From Caballeronia peredens (GTDB taxonomy: Bacteria > Pseudomonadota > Gammaproteobacteria > Burkholderiales > Burkholderiaceae), in assembly GCA_001544595.2 (NCBI GenBank), contig FCOH02000004.1, positions 186,001-250,000 of the forward strand: a stretch of DNA of 64,000 nucleotides, given 5' to 3'. Position numbers and translations under genes: made by a program. Below, piece after piece: positions 46,032 through 55,773 of the stretch; within the stretch, counting starts at the first letter, position 1, and each line of letters begins with the position of its first letter. The notes below the pieces were generated by a model, which saw only the letters and a program-made list of their open reading frames with translations, did not search any database and was not told the origin of the DNA.

Positions 46032-46682
46032 ATGAACATGAAGCTCTACAGCTATTTCCGCAGCTCGGCGGCGTACCGGGTGCGCATCGCGCTGAATCTG
46101 AAGGGCCTCGGCTACGAGTACGAGGCCGTGCATCTGCTGCGCGACGGCGGCCAGCAACTCAAGCCCGAATATCGCGCGCTCAATCCGGACGGCATCGTGC
46201 CGACGCTCGTGGACGGCGACGACGTGCTCACGCAATCGCTCGCGATCATCGAGTATCTGGAGGAGACGCATCCGGAGCCGCCGCTGTTGCCGAAGACTCC
46301 GTCCGATCGCGCGTTCGTGCGCTCGGTCGCGATGCAGGTCGCGTGCGAAATTCATCCGCTCGATAATCTGCGCGTGCTCAAGTACCTGAAACATCAGGTC
46401 AAAGTGCCGGATGAAACGAAGGATGCGTGGTACCGGCACTGGGTCGAAACCGGTTTCGATTCGCTCGAAAAGCGTCTCGCGAACGACAAACGCGTCGGCG
46501 CGCTGACCTTCGGCGACGCGCCGACCGTCGCCGATCTGTGCCTCGTGCCGCAGGTATTCAACGCGCGGCGCTTCGGCATCGACACGAGCCGTTTCCCGAC
46601 GATCGAGCGCATCGCCGATCACGCCTGCACCATCGACGCTTTCGCTCGCGCCGCGCCGGGCCAGCAGCCGGACGCCGAATGA
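46032..46682 (+). CDS. maiA: Maleylacetoacetate/maleylpyruvate isomerase (zeta-class GST)
   Basis: 216 residues. The glutathione-binding motif SYFRSSAAYRVRIALNLKGL at 6-25 has the catalytic SSxxxR, and the substrate loop LNPDGIVPTLVDGD follows near 52. It isomerises cis-enol products with glutathione as cofactor, which gshA and gshB supply. It pairs with the FAH gene upstream and its stop overlaps the exporter start (ATGA). Confidence 0.92.
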   Translation: MNMKLYSYFRSSAAYRVRIALNLKGLGYEYEAVHLLRDGGQQLKPEYRALNPDGIVPTLVDGDDVLTQSLAIIEYLEETHPEPPLLPKTPSDRAFVRSVAMQVACEIHPLDNLRVLKYLKHQVKVPDETKDAWYRHWVETGFDSLEKRLANDKRVGALTFGDAPTVADLCLVPQVFNARRFGIDTSRFPTIERIADHACTIDAFARAAPGQQPDAE

Positions 46683-47311
46683 CAGCTGTGGTTTCTGCAG
46701 GCGCGCTGTCGAGTTATTTGTCGGGCATGGGATTGGGCGCGAGTCTGATCGTCGCGATCGGCGCCCAAAACGCGTTCGTGCTGCGGCAGGGGTTGAAGCG
46801 GCGGCACGTCGGTATCGTCGTGTCGATCTGCGCGTTTATCGACGTTTTGTTGATCGCGCTGGGCGTCGCCGGCATGGGCGCGCTCATCGCGCGTGCGCCG
46901 GTTCTGCTCGACGTGATCCGCTGGGCCGGCGCGGTCTTCGTGTTTCTGTACGGGCTGCGCGCGTTCATCGCGGCGTGGCGCGGGCCGGGGCATCTGGACG
47001 CCTCGAACGGCGATGCGCAGACGGCGCTCGGCGCGGCATCCACGGTGCTGGCGCTGTCGCTGCTCAATCCGCACGTTTATCTCGACACCGTGGTGCTGCT
47101 CGGCGGCATCGGCGCGCAGCGCGGCTGGCCGGGCAACGCGTGGTTCGCGGCGGGCGCAATGTGTTCGTCGATCATCTGGTTCACCGCGCTCGGCTACGGC
47201 GCGCGGCTTCTGGAACCGTGGTTCGAGAAGGACATGTCGTGGCGCGTGCTCGACGTGATCGTCGGCTGCGTGATGATGTGGATCGCGGCGTCGCTCGTCT
47301 TCGCGCGATAG
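46679..47311 (+). CDS. LysE/ArgO-family amino-acid exporter
   Basis: 210 residues with about six membrane helices. The family start GMGLGASLIVAIGAQNAFVLRQG is at about 13-35, and LSLLNPHVYLDTVVLLGG near 125-142 contains the conserved NPH. Members export lysine, arginine or canavanine. It overlaps maiA by 4 bp and ends before a bidirectional terminator. Confidence 0.9.
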   Translation: MTAVVSAGALSSYLSGMGLGASLIVAIGAQNAFVLRQGLKRRHVGIVVSICAFIDVLLIALGVAGMGALIARAPVLLDVIRWAGAVFVFLYGLRAFIAAWRGPGHLDASNGDAQTALGAASTVLALSLLNPHVYLDTVVLLGGIGAQRGWPGNAWFAAGAMCSSIIWFTALGYGARLLEPWFEKDMSWRVLDVIVGCVMMWIAASLVFAR

Positions 47312-47324
47312 TCCTCGCGCAATA

Positions 47325-47354
47325 AAAAAGGGCGTTCGCCGGAACGCCCTCTTT
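47325..47354. terminator. Bidirectional terminator between LysE-type exporter and ftsY
   Basis: An 8-bp stem GGGCGTTC/GAACGCCC with loop GCCG is flanked by an A-run on one side and CTCTTT on the other. It serves the convergent exporter and ftsY genes. Confidence 0.78.
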
Positions 47355-47371
47355 CGCCAGAGTGCCTTGCT

Positions 47372-48664
47372 TCAGCCGAGCAGCGCGTCCGCGAATTCTT
47401 CCGCGCTGAAGGGCTGCAAGTCCTCGACTTTCTCGCCCACGCCGATGAAATACACCGGAATCGGCCGCTGCCGCGCGATCGCCGCGATGATGCCGCCTTT
47501 GGCCGTGCCGTCGAGTTTCGTGACGATGAGGCCGGTCAGGCCGAGCGCGTCGTCGAAAGCCTTCACCTGGGCGAGCGCGTTCTGACCCGTGTTCGCGTCG
47601 ATCACGAGCAGCACTTCGTGAGGCGCGTCGGGCATGGCCTTCGCGATGACGCGGCGCACCTTGCGCAGTTCTTCCATCAGATGCAGTTGCGTCGGCAGAC
47701 GGCCGGCGGTGTCGGCCATCATCACGTCGATCTTGCGCGCGCGCGCCGCACCGACCGCGTCGAAGATGACCGCGGCGGCATCGCCGCTTTCCTGCGCGAT
47801 CACCGTCACGTTGTTGCGTTCGCCCCAGACCGTCAGTTGCTCGCGCGCGGCGGCGCGGAACGTGTCGCCGGCGGCGAGCAGCACCGACTGATTGAAGTGC
47901 TGCAGATGCTTTGCGAGCTTGCCGATGCTCGTGGTCTTGCCGGCGCCGTTCACGCCCGCGATCATCATCACGAGTGGCTGTGCGCGGCCGAGCATCAGCG
48001 ACTTTTCGAGCGGGCGCAGCAGATCGATCAGCAACTCGCGCAGCGCGGCTTTCACCTGCGACGCGTCGGTCAGACGCTCCGAGCGCACTTTCTCGCGCAG
48101 CGATTCGAGCAGGAATTCGGTTGCGTCGACGCCGGCGTCGGACATCAGCAGCGCGGTTTCGAGTTCTTCGTACAGATCTTCGTCGATTTTCGCGCCGACG
48201 AAGATGCCGGTCAGGTTCGAACTCGTCTTCGACAGACCGTGACGCAGGCGCGAAAGCCACGATTTTTTCGCGGCGGGATCCGGCTCGGGCGGCGGCACGA
48301 AGTCTTCGCTCGCGAGGTCGGTTTCGGGTGCGCGCGCCCATTGCGACGGCGTCCGGCCTTGCCAGTATTCCTTCGATTCCTCTGTCCGCTTCGGCGTCGC
48401 GGCAGCGGGTTTCGCCGGAGGAGCAGCGGGTGTCGCCGGCGCGGAAGCGGGTTTTGCAGGCGAGGGCGGCGCCGGCGCGGCGGCCGGTTTGGCGGGCACG
48501 GCCGCAGGCGGCGCTTCTTCGGGCGGCGCCTCGGCCGCGAGCGCCTGCCGTTCCAGCTCGTCGTCGGAAAGCTCTTCGTCTTCGGCCGCCTCGGGGGATT
48601 CGTCCTGAGGCGTGTCGAGCGGCCCGTCAGCCGGCTTTTTGAATCGTTTGAAGAAGCTGAACAT
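47372..48664 (-). CDS. ftsY: Signal recognition particle receptor FtsY
   Basis: 430 residues from ATG 48664 (MFSFFKRFKK, a short membrane-binding start). An acidic, Pro/Ala-rich A domain occupies about 15-130. The NG GTPase domain follows, with P-loop GVNGAGKTTSIGKLA, DTAGR and TKLDGTAKGG. FtsY docks SRP-ribosome complexes at the inner membrane. An extended frame upstream overlaps rsmD promoter DNA and is rejected. rsmD is divergent, as in many proteobacteria. Confidence 0.96.
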   Translation of the reverse strand: MFSFFKRFKKPADGPLDTPQDESPEAAEDEELSDDELERQALAAEAPPEEAPPAAVPAKPAAAPAPPSPAKPASAPATPAAPPAKPAAATPKRTEESKEYWQGRTPSQWARAPETDLASEDFVPPPEPDPAAKKSWLSRLRHGLSKTSSNLTGIFVGAKIDEDLYEELETALLMSDAGVDATEFLLESLREKVRSERLTDASQVKAALRELLIDLLRPLEKSLMLGRAQPLVMMIAGVNGAGKTTSIGKLAKHLQHFNQSVLLAAGDTFRAAAREQLTVWGERNNVTVIAQESGDAAAVIFDAVGAARARKIDVMMADTAGRLPTQLHLMEELRKVRRVIAKAMPDAPHEVLLVIDANTGQNALAQVKAFDDALGLTGLIVTKLDGTAKGGIIAAIARQRPIPVYFIGVGEKVEDLQPFSAEEFADALLG

Positions 48665-48879
48665 GAGTGTCTGACGATGATGCGCGCATCGAGGCCCGCG
48701 CACGGGGATAGGAGCCGCGTATTTTATCAGGCGCGGCCCCGCGCGCCCGTGCGGCTCCCGGCACGGCGCGCGCGTGTGGTAACGTTGGCTTTCATTGCCC
48801 GCGCCCGTCGATCGTCGATTGAAAAACATGCCGGCGCGCCATCGGGCGCGGTCGTGCGTCCGGCTCCAACATCGCATTT

Positions 48880-49506
48880 ATGTCCCGCTCGTCCGCCACT
48901 CGCTCCACTTTGCCCAGCCATACGCCGTCGCGCGGAGGCAAACCGCACACGATCCGCATCATCGGCGGTGACTGGAAGCGCACGCCGCTGCCCGTGCTCG
49001 ATCTCGACGGCCTCCGGCCCACGCCGGACCGCGTCCGCGAAACGCTCTTCAACTGGCTCGGGCAGGATCTCAGCGGACAAAACTGTCTCGACCTGTTCGC
49101 GGGCAGCGGTGCGCTCGGTTTCGAGGCGGCCTCGCGCGGCGCCGCCCGCGTGTTGATGGTCGAGCGCAGCGGCCGGGCCGCCGCACAGATCCGGGCGAAT
49201 CAGGCGAAACTCGGCGCGCGCAATATCGAGATCGCGGAAGCGGATGCGCTGCGGCTTGCGTCGAGCCTCGCTCCCGGTTCGTTCGACGTGATCTTTCTCG
49301 ACCCGCCGTTCGGCGATCAGGCGCTGCTTCTGCGCGCGCTGGAACTGGCCGTGCCGCTCGCTTCGGCCGACGGCGCGATCTACGTCGAATGCGGCGATCC
49401 GCTCGAAGTCGCGGGCATCGACGCGCTCGCGGGCTGGGCAGTCGTTCGCGAAGGCAAGGCCGGTGCGGTCCGCTATCATTTGCTGCGTCGCGAAAATGAG
49501 GAATAA
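48880..49506 (+). CDS. rsmD: 16S rRNA (guanine-966-N2)-methyltransferase RsmD
   Basis: 208 residues. After a variable N-terminal tail, the core has IRIIGGDWKRTPLPV, RVRETLFNWLGQDL, SAM motif LDLFAGSGALGFEAASRG and the catalytic FLDPPFGD. It methylates G966 of 16S rRNA. The extra 25 residues at the start make the exact ATG somewhat uncertain. It lies head to head with ftsY and 114 bp before coaD. Confidence 0.94.
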   Translation: MSRSSATRSTLPSHTPSRGGKPHTIRIIGGDWKRTPLPVLDLDGLRPTPDRVRETLFNWLGQDLSGQNCLDLFAGSGALGFEAASRGAARVLMVERSGRAAAQIRANQAKLGARNIEIAEADALRLASSLAPGSFDVIFLDPPFGDQALLLRALELAVPLASADGAIYVECGDPLEVAGIDALAGWAVVREGKAGAVRYHLLRRENEE

Positions 49507-49620
49507 TGCGCGTTCCCGATTTTGGCGTAGCCGGACTCCCCGAAGACGAGTCACGGGAAATGAGGCAGGGTTGGTCGTCGCAGCCACGCGGCCCAACGTA
49601 AATTAGAAGAGGAGAAGCTC

Positions 49621-50127
49621 ATGGTTGTCGCCGTGTACCCGGGAACGTTCGACCCGCTGACTCGCGGGCATGAGGACATCGTCCGGCGCGCATCGAGCAT
49701 TTTCGATCAGCTCGTCGTGGGCGTCGCGGACAGCCGCGCGAAGAAGCCGTTTTTCACGCTGCAAGAGCGGCTCGATATCGCGCATGACGTGCTCGGGCAT
49801 TATCCGAACGTGCAGGTGAGCAGTTTCACCGGGCTGCTGAAGGATTTCGTGCGCAAGAACAATGCGCGCGTGATCGTGCGCGGGCTGCGCGCCGTGTCGG
49901 ATTTCGAGTACGAATTCCAGATGGCCGGGATGAACCGCTATCTGCTGCCCGACGTCGAGACGATGTTCATGACGCCGTCCGATCAGTATCAGTTCATCTC
50001 GGGCACCATCGTGCGCGAGATTGCGCAGCTCGGCGGCGACGTGAGCAAGTTCGTGTTTCCATCGGTGGAAAAGCGGCTGATCGACAAAGTCGTTATTCTG
50101 TCGCAGAAGGACCCTGCGGCGCCCTGA
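49621..50127 (+). CDS. coaD: Phosphopantetheine adenylyltransferase
   Basis: A 168-residue nucleotidyltransferase. The N-terminal [15 protein letters not shown] contains the nucleotide-binding TxxH motif, and [26 protein letters not shown] carries the C-terminal signature. It makes dephospho-CoA. AGAAGAGGAG precedes the ATG. Confidence 0.97.
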   Translation: MVVAVYPGTFDPLTRGHEDIVRRASSIFDQLVVGVADSRAKKPFFTLQERLDIAHDVLGHYPNVQVSSFTGLLKDFVRKNNARVIVRGLRAVSDFEYEFQMAGMNRYLLPDVETMFMTPSDQYQFISGTIVREIAQLGGDVSKFVFPSVEKRLIDKVVILSQKDPAAP

Positions 50128-50203
50128 GCGCCGGGCCCGCGCGCTTTCGATTTCGCAGGCACGCGGGCGTCATGCCGGTTTCGACACTGGCGCAAGAGAG
50201 TGA

Positions 50204-50464
<261 letters not shown>

Positions 50465-50480
50465 GCCCCTCGCTTCAGCC

Positions 50481-50508
50481 GAACAGTTCCTTCAGAGCAG
50501 TTCCTTCA
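50481..50508. repeat. 14-bp tandem duplication at the hisC 3' end
   Basis: Two adjacent 14-bp units (GAGCAGTTCCTTCA and GAACAGTTCCTTCA) differ at one base. The duplication includes the hisC stop codon. Removing one unit would restore a longer C-terminus ending LKELFG in place of LKELL. Confidence 0.8.
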
Positions 50509-51556
50509 ACGCCGTGACGAGCGCATCGCATTCGGCGGATGTGCCGATCGAAATGCGCAAATGCTGATCGATGCGCGGCAGCCTGAAGTGACGCACGAAG
50601 ATTTCCTTCGTCTTGAGCGCGGCGGCGAGCGTCGCGGCATCGTGCGCCGGATGCTTCGCAAACACGAAATTCGCCGCCGACGGCACGACATCGAATCCCA
50701 ATGCCTGTAGCTGCGTCGTCAGCCGATCGCGGCTCGCGACGACCTTCGCGCAGCTTTCCCCGAACCACGCCGGATCTTCATACGACGCGATCGCCGCGGC
50801 TTGCGCGAGGCGATCGAGCGGATACGAATTGAAGCTGTCCTTCACGCGCGTGAGGGCCTCGATCAACGCCGGATTGCCGAACGCGAAGCCCACCCGCATG
50901 CCCGCGAGCGAACGCGCCTTCGACGTGGTGTGCACGACGAGCAGGTTCGGATAGGTGTCGATCAGATGGATCGCCGACTGCGCGCCGAAATCGACATACG
51001 CCTCATCGATGATGACCGGCGCGTCCGGATTCGCCTTCAGCAGCACTTCGATCTCGGCGAGCGGCAGCGAGCGGCCCGTCGGCGCGTTCGGGTTCGGCAG
51101 CAGCACGCCGCCGTTCGGGGCGCGGTAATCGTCGACATCGATGGCGAAATCCGCGTTCAGCGGCATCGTCTCGTATTCGACGCCGTACAGCTGCGCATAA
51201 ACCGGATAGAAGCTGTACGTGATGTCGGGAAAGCGGATCGGCCGGTCATGCTTGAGCAGCGCCTGGAAAGCGTGCGCGAGCACTTCGTCGGAGCCATTGC
51301 CCGCAAACACCTGCTCGATGCGCAGACCGTGGTGCTTCGCCACCGCCTCGCGCAGCGCGCGTGCCGTCGGATCGGGATACTTGCGCAGCGACGCGCCGTC
51401 GTCACCGAGTTCGCGCCGGATCGCCTCGACCACGCGCGGCGACGGCGAATACGGGTTCTCGTTGGTATTGAGCTTGACGGGATGCGCCAGCAGCGGTTGC
51501 TCGCCCGGCACATACGGCGTCAGTCGATGGACGATATCGCTCCAGAAACGGCTCAC
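50492..51556 (-). CDS. hisC: Histidinol-phosphate aminotransferase
   Basis: 354 residues from GTG 51556 ([12 protein letters not shown]), chosen because GGAG lies 6 bp upstream; TTG 51568 is also in frame. It is a class II PLP aminotransferase with [12 protein letters not shown] at about 29-40, NPNAPTG near 155 and the PLP lysine in [15 protein letters not shown]. It transfers an amino group in histidine synthesis, perhaps also to aromatic keto acids. The gene stands apart from a his operon. Its last codons were altered by a 14-bp duplication. Confidence 0.92.
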   Translation of the reverse strand: MSRFWSDIVHRLTPYVPGEQPLLAHPVKLNTNENPYSPSPRVVEAIRRELGDDGASLRKYPDPTARALREAVAKHHGLRIEQVFAGNGSDEVLAHAFQALLKHDRPIRFPDITYSFYPVYAQLYGVEYETMPLNADFAIDVDDYRAPNGGVLLPNPNAPTGRSLPLAEIEVLLKANPDAPVIIDEAYVDFGAQSAIHLIDTYPNLLVVHTTSKARSLAGMRVGFAFGNPALIEALTRVKDSFNSYPLDRLAQAAAIASYEDPAWFGESCAKVVASRDRLTTQLQALGFDVVPSAANFVFAKHPAHDAATLAAALKTKEIFVRHFRLPRIDQHLRISIGTSAECDALVTALKELL

Positions 51557-51592
51557 GGTCGGCTCCAAATTCGGTCCAGATTTGGCTTCGGG

Positions 51593-52195
51593 TCAGGAAT
51601 TGCGATGCAGGTTCATCATCGCGCGCTCGGTTTCGCCGGCGACCACGAACGGCATCACGGCGAGCGCGCGTTCGATCGACTGATCGATCACGTCCTGCTC
51701 TTCGCGGCGCGGCGGCTTCAGCACGAAATTCGCGACATCGGGCTTCGCGCCCGCGCGCGCGCCTTCGGGAATCAGCTCGCGCGGATGCCCGATGCCGATG
51801 CGCAGCCGCCAGTACTGCTGCGACGACAAATGCGCGGAAATGTCCTTGAGCCCGTTGTGCCCGCCGCTGCCGCCGCCGAGCTTCATCTTGACGGTGCCGG
51901 GCGGCAGATCGAGTTCGTCGTGCGCGACGAGAATCTCGTCGGGCAGGATCTTGAAGAACTGCGCGAGCGCCACCACCGATTGCCCCGAGCGGTTCATGAA
52001 CGTTTGCGGTTCGAGCAGATGCACTTCATTGCCGTGCAGACGGCCACGGCCGTAGAAGCCGTGGAAGCGGCGTTCGTCGCGCAGCGTGGCGCCTGCGTCG
52101 CGTGCGAACTGGTCGACGAACCAGAAGCCCGCGTTATGCCGCGTCGCGGTGTATTCGGCACCCGGATTGCCCAGGCCGACGATCAGCTTGATCAT
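51593..52195 (-). CDS. pth: Peptidyl-tRNA hydrolase
   Basis: 200 residues. The N-terminal [22 protein letters not shown] holds the catalytic His; [18 protein letters not shown] and [13 protein letters not shown] follow in normal order. It recycles peptidyl-tRNA dropped from ribosomes. It is the last gene of the rplY-pth pair; a terminator lies between rplY and pth. Confidence 0.97.
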   Translation of the reverse strand: MIKLIVGLGNPGAEYTATRHNAGFWFVDQFARDAGATLRDERRFHGFYGRGRLHGNEVHLLEPQTFMNRSGQSVVALAQFFKILPDEILVAHDELDLPPGTVKMKLGGGSGGHNGLKDISAHLSSQQYWRLRIGIGHPRELIPEGARAGAKPDVANFVLKPPRREEQDVIDQSIERALAVMPFVVAGETERAMMNLHRNS

Positions 52196-52240
52196 GTCGA
52201 ATCATCGCGAGTCCGGTGCGACTCGCTTCGTAGGATGCGA

Positions 52241-52274
52241 AAAAAAACCCGCCGGGGCTTGCGCTCCGGCGGGT
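52241..52274 (-). terminator. Rho-independent terminator of rplY
   Basis: Read on the minus strand, an 11-bp stem built from CCCGCCGG and its complement, with one G-T pair and loop of 4 nt, is followed by seven T residues. It lies 53 bp after the rplY stop and before pth. Confidence 0.88.
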
Positions 52275-52326
52275 CACGTCGACCGTTCGCGAGAACGGAT
52301 CGAGAGGATAGCGGTGTACCGCGTGC

Positions 52327-52947
52327 TTACTCGGCCGCGGGCTTTTCGCCTTCCGCAGCTTCACCCGCCGTATCCGACACGACAGCGGCCGGAACCGTTG
52401 CCGATGCGACGACCGGGTTTTCAGCCACGACAGCGACCGTCAGGCTCACGCCCTTCGGCAGCGGGATGTCCTTCGCGTGCATCGTCTGACCGGCTTCGAT
52501 CTGTGCCAGATCGATTTCCAGGAACTCGGGCAGGTCAGCCGGCAGGCATTCCACTTCCAGTTCCGTCACGACGTGCGTGATCACCGCGCCGGCCAGCTTC
52601 ACGGCCGGATTGGTTTCCTGGTTCATGAAGTGCAGCGGCACCTTGGTGTGCAGCTTCTTCTTCGCATCGACGCGCTGGAAATCCACGTGCAGCACGAGTT
52701 GCTTGAACGGGTGGTATTGCACGTCGCGCAGCAGAACCTGTTGCGACTTGCCGGCGACGTCGAGCTCGAGGATCGACGAATGGAAAACTTCTTTCTTCAG
52801 GGCATGCCACAGGGCGTTGTGGTCGAGTTCGACCAGTTGAACGTCCGTTTCACCACCGTACACGATACCCGGGGTCTTACCCGAGTTGCGCAGGCGGCGG
52901 CTCGCACCCGTACCTTGCTTGCTACGCTCGAAAGCGACGACTTTCAT
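52327..52947 (-). CDS. rplY: 50S ribosomal protein L25 (Ctc form)
   Basis: 206 residues from ATG 52947, with AAGGAG 6 bp upstream. The N-terminal L25 domain (about 1-92: [23 protein letters not shown]) binds 5S rRNA; the C-terminal Ctc/TL5 domain (about 95-185) follows, then an Ala/Glu-rich tail. It lies between prs and pth, the standard order. Confidence 0.97.
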   Translation of the reverse strand: MKVVAFERSKQGTGASRRLRNSGKTPGIVYGGETDVQLVELDHNALWHALKKEVFHSSILELDVAGKSQQVLLRDVQYHPFKQLVLHVDFQRVDAKKKLHTKVPLHFMNQETNPAVKLAGAVITHVVTELEVECLPADLPEFLEIDLAQIEAGQTMHAKDIPLPKGVSLTVAVVAENPVVASATVPAAVVSDTAGEAAEGEKPAAE

Positions 52948-53056
52948 CTTTGACTCCTTGATCTGCCCGCGACCAGGCAGGGAAACCGGGATCATCGAAA
53001 ATATGTGATCCCACAACAAGCGGCGCGAGCCTACGTCCGATTCGCGCCGATCACGC

Positions 53057-53083
53057 AAAAACGCGAAGCGGCTGCTTCGCGTT
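53057..53083 (-). terminator. Rho-independent terminator of prs
   Basis: A perfect 10-bp stem AACGCGAAGC/GCTTCGCGTT with loop GGCT, followed on the minus strand by T residues. It lies 15 bp after the prs stop, so rplY may need its own promoter or read-through. Confidence 0.8.
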
Positions 53084-53098
53084 CCTTGCCAATTCTGT

Positions 53099-54052
53099 TC
53101 AACCTTCGGCGAAGAGCGACATCACCGAGTCGCCGCGCCGGATTCGCGAGAACGTCTCCGCGAGCAGACCCGCGCTCGACAGCGGGCGGATCTTCGGGCA
53201 CGCCAGCGATTCCGCGGACAGCGGAATGGTGTCCGTGACGACCAGCTCGTCGAGCTGCGACGCCGCGATGCGTTCCGCCGCGCCGCCCGACAGCACCGGG
53301 TGCGTCGCGTAGGCGAAGACCTGTTTCGCGCCGCGGTCCTTCAGCACTTGCGCGGCCTTGCACAGCGTGCCTGCGGTGTCGACCATGTCGTCCATGATCA
53401 CGCAGGTGCGGCCTTCCACTTCACCGATGACGTTCATCACCTCGGCGACATTCGCCTTGGGACGGCGCTTGTCGATGATCGCGAGGTCCGTGTTCAGCTG
53501 CTTGGCGAGCGCACGCGCGCGCACCACGCCGCCCACGTCCGGCGACACGACCAGCAGATGGTCATGGTTCTGCTTGCGCAGATCGCCGAGAAGCACGGGC
53601 GTGGCGTAGATGTTGTCGACGGGGATGTCGAAGAAACCTTGAATCTGGTCGGCGTGAAGGTCCATGGTGATCACGCGATCGACGCCGGCAATTTCCAGCA
53701 TGTTCGCGACGACCTTCGCCGAGATGGCCACTCGCGCGGAACGCGGACGGCGGTCCTGGCGCGCATAGCCGAAGTAGGGGATGGCTGCGGTGATCCGGCC
53801 GGCGGATGCGCGCTTGAGCGCATCGACCATGATCATCAGTTCCATCAGATTGTCGTTCGTGGGCGCGCAGGTGGACTGCAGAACGAATACGTCTTTGCCC
53901 CGAACGTTTTCCTGAATCTCGACCATGATCTCGCCGTCTGAGAAGCGGCTGACCATTGCTTTGCCGAGAGGAATTCCAAGGATCTTGACGACTTCCTGTG
54001 CAAGCGCGGGATTTGCGTTGCCAGTAAATACCATCAGGCCGTCACTGCTCAT
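53099..54052 (-). CDS. prs: Ribose-phosphate pyrophosphokinase
   Basis: 317 residues from ATG 54052. It has the PRPP synthetase segments: [61 protein letters not shown] and the PRPP loop [13 protein letters not shown]. It makes PRPP for nucleotide, histidine and tryptophan synthesis. The tRNA-Gln gene lies 50 bp upstream on the same strand, probably in one transcript with ispE. Confidence 0.98.
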   Translation of the reverse strand: MSSDGLMVFTGNANPALAQEVVKILGIPLGKAMVSRFSDGEIMVEIQENVRGKDVFVLQSTCAPTNDNLMELMIMVDALKRASAGRITAAIPYFGYARQDRRPRSARVAISAKVVANMLEIAGVDRVITMDLHADQIQGFFDIPVDNIYATPVLLGDLRKQNHDHLLVVSPDVGGVVRARALAKQLNTDLAIIDKRRPKANVAEVMNVIGEVEGRTCVIMDDMVDTAGTLCKAAQVLKDRGAKQVFAYATHPVLSGGAAERIAASQLDELVVTDTIPLSAESLACPKIRPLSSAGLLAETFSRIRRGDSVMSLFAEG

Positions 54053-54102
54053 CGTGCACCTGTCTGCGGCTGGAGGCGAGAGGAAAAACGCGAGAAAAAG
54101 AA

Positions 54103-54179
54103 TGGCAGGGGAGGAAGGACTCGAACCCTCGCATGCCGGAATCAAAATCCGGTGCCTTGACCAACTTGGCGACTCCCCT
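54103..54179 (-). tRNA. tRNA-Gln (anticodon TTG)
   Basis: 77 nt with a full cloverleaf on the minus strand. Acceptor AGGGGAG pairs with CTCCCCT before GCCA. The anticodon arm CCGGA-TTTTGAT-TCCGG places TTG at positions 34-36, and the T arm contains GTTCGAGTC. The 3' CCA is encoded. It sits between ispE and prs, as in many beta- and gamma-proteobacteria. Confidence 0.97.
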
Positions 54180-54233
54180 ACACTAACTTTGAGTCTTGCC
54201 GGGAAGTGTAGGACATGCCCGACAAAACAAAAC

Positions 54234-55115
54234 CTATGACGCGAAAGCGAAGAGAGGATGAGAATCCAGACTTGCCGTTACCACGCTCTTCCAGCTTGCC
54301 GGCAGCTTGGCTTGCGCCAACTGTGCTTCGGCCTGACTGTTGAAAGCGGCAAACACGCTTGCTCCAGATCCGGTCATTCGCGCCGGTGCGAGATTGGCAA
54401 ACCACTCGAGCACCTTTGCAACTTCCGCGTACTTCTCTGCAACCACAGCTTGCATGTCGTTATGACCGAAGCTATCGGGCCAGTTAGTGTCTGACCTTTG
54501 TGCTGCAAGAAAGTCCATCATTGTGGCGACTTTCGTATCCCGTGTCAAGCTTTTCTCGGAGAAAATCGCAGCGGTCGGGACGTGGACCGCAGGAGTCACC
54601 ACCAGGAAAAAACGTTTCGGCAGATCGACTGCCTGAAGCGCCTCACCCACACCTTCTGCGAATGCATTCTGCCCGAAGACAAAAAACGGCACGTCCGCGC
54701 CGAGTTGCAGGCCGAGATTCTGCAGAATCTCACGCGAAAGATCAACACCCCAGAGACGATTCAACGCGAGAAGTGTCGTTGCCGCGTCGGAACTGCCTCC
54801 GCCGAGACCCGCGCCCATCGGCAGACGCTTGTCGATCTCGATCTCGGCGCCGAAAGCGGTTCCCGTGTGCTGCTGAAGCAGACGCGCCGCGCGCACGATG
54901 AGATCGTCGGCTTCGGGAACGCCGGGCACGTCCGTCTTGCGGCGGATGACGCCGTCGTCGCGTCGCGTGAAGTGCAGCCGATCGCCCCAGTCGAGCAGCT
55001 GGAATACGGTCTGCAGCGAGTGATAGCCATCCGGACGGCGGCCGGTGATATGCAGGAATAGGTTCAGCTTCGCGGGCGCGAGGCAGTCACGGAGCGAATC
55101 GTTGGATGAAGACAT
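54234..55115 (-). CDS. ispE: 4-diphosphocytidyl-2-C-methyl-D-erythritol kinase
   Basis: A 293-residue GHMP kinase. [22 protein letters not shown] lies at about 11-32, and the ATP loop [17 protein letters not shown] near 95-111. The third motif [12 protein letters not shown] is near 252. It phosphorylates CDP-ME in the MEP isoprenoid pathway. It is 31 bp downstream of lolB. Confidence 0.96.
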   Translation of the reverse strand: MSSSNDSLRDCLAPAKLNLFLHITGRRPDGYHSLQTVFQLLDWGDRLHFTRRDDGVIRRKTDVPGVPEADDLIVRAARLLQQHTGTAFGAEIEIDKRLPMGAGLGGGSSDAATTLLALNRLWGVDLSREILQNLGLQLGADVPFFVFGQNAFAEGVGEALQAVDLPKRFFLVVTPAVHVPTAAIFSEKSLTRDTKVATMMDFLAAQRSDTNWPDSFGHNDMQAVVAEKYAEVAKVLEWFANLAPARMTGSGASVFAAFNSQAEAQLAQAKLPASWKSVVTASLDSHPLFAFAS

Positions 55116-55146
55116 GCGCGGTGCAGAGACAAATGCCAAAAAAACG

Positions 55147-55773
55147 TTATTGATCGAGCACCAGCTTGATGTCGAGCGGCGGTTCGTTGCGCGAAAGATT
55201 CACGCGTTTCACGCCCGTCGCGGGCGCGTCGGCGTAGGCGAGATAGTCGATTGTCCACCCGTCCTGCTTGATTTCCTTCGGACGGCCGTTGTTCGCCTCG
55301 GGATCGAGCGTCGTCTGCGCGCGCGAACTCGGCGCCGCTGACGGCTGCAGCCAGTAGCGCAGGCCTTCGACCGGCAGCGCGAAGCCGAGCGTGTTCTGCA
55401 TGAGCTCGGAGACGTTGTCGGCGTTCACCGGCTGGCGATTCGGCAACTCGAGCGTGGCGAGCGACGGCGAAGACGTGACGATCGCCATTGTCTGGCCCAG
55501 CGGGTTGCGCAGCTGCAGCGTGACGGTGTCGCCGGTTTCCTGCCAGTCGAAGTTGCCGTAGGCGTTGCGCTGCACGCCGTTCTGATCGTTGTACTGCACG
55601 GCGAAGCGCCCGTGATACGCGCGGCTCGTCTGCGTCGTGAGCGAAGTGGATGCGTTCGTCGTGGTCGGCACGCGCGGCTGGACCGCGCAACCCGACATCA
55701 CCAGCGCGGCGAGCGCCGCCGCGCCAAGCGCACCGCGTCGGAGCGATGCGCCGGTAATGAAATCGAATGCCAT
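55147..55773 (-). CDS. lolB: Outer-membrane lipoprotein insertion protein LolB
   Basis: 208 residues from ATG 55773. A lipoprotein signal with lipobox LVMSGC (Cys29) is followed by the LolB barrel: [35 protein letters not shown] and [10 protein letters not shown]. It accepts lipoproteins from LolA at the outer membrane. Its ATG overlaps the stop of the upstream TPR gene (TGATG), so translation is probably coupled. Confidence 0.93.
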   Translation of the reverse strand: MAFDFITGASLRRGALGAAALAALVMSGCAVQPRVPTTTNASTSLTTQTSRAYHGRFAVQYNDQNGVQRNAYGNFDWQETGDTVTLQLRNPLGQTMAIVTSSPSLATLELPNRQPVNADNVSELMQNTLGFALPVEGLRYWLQPSAAPSSRAQTTLDPEANNGRPKEIKQDGWTIDYLAYADAPATGVKRVNLSRNEPPLDIKLVLDQ

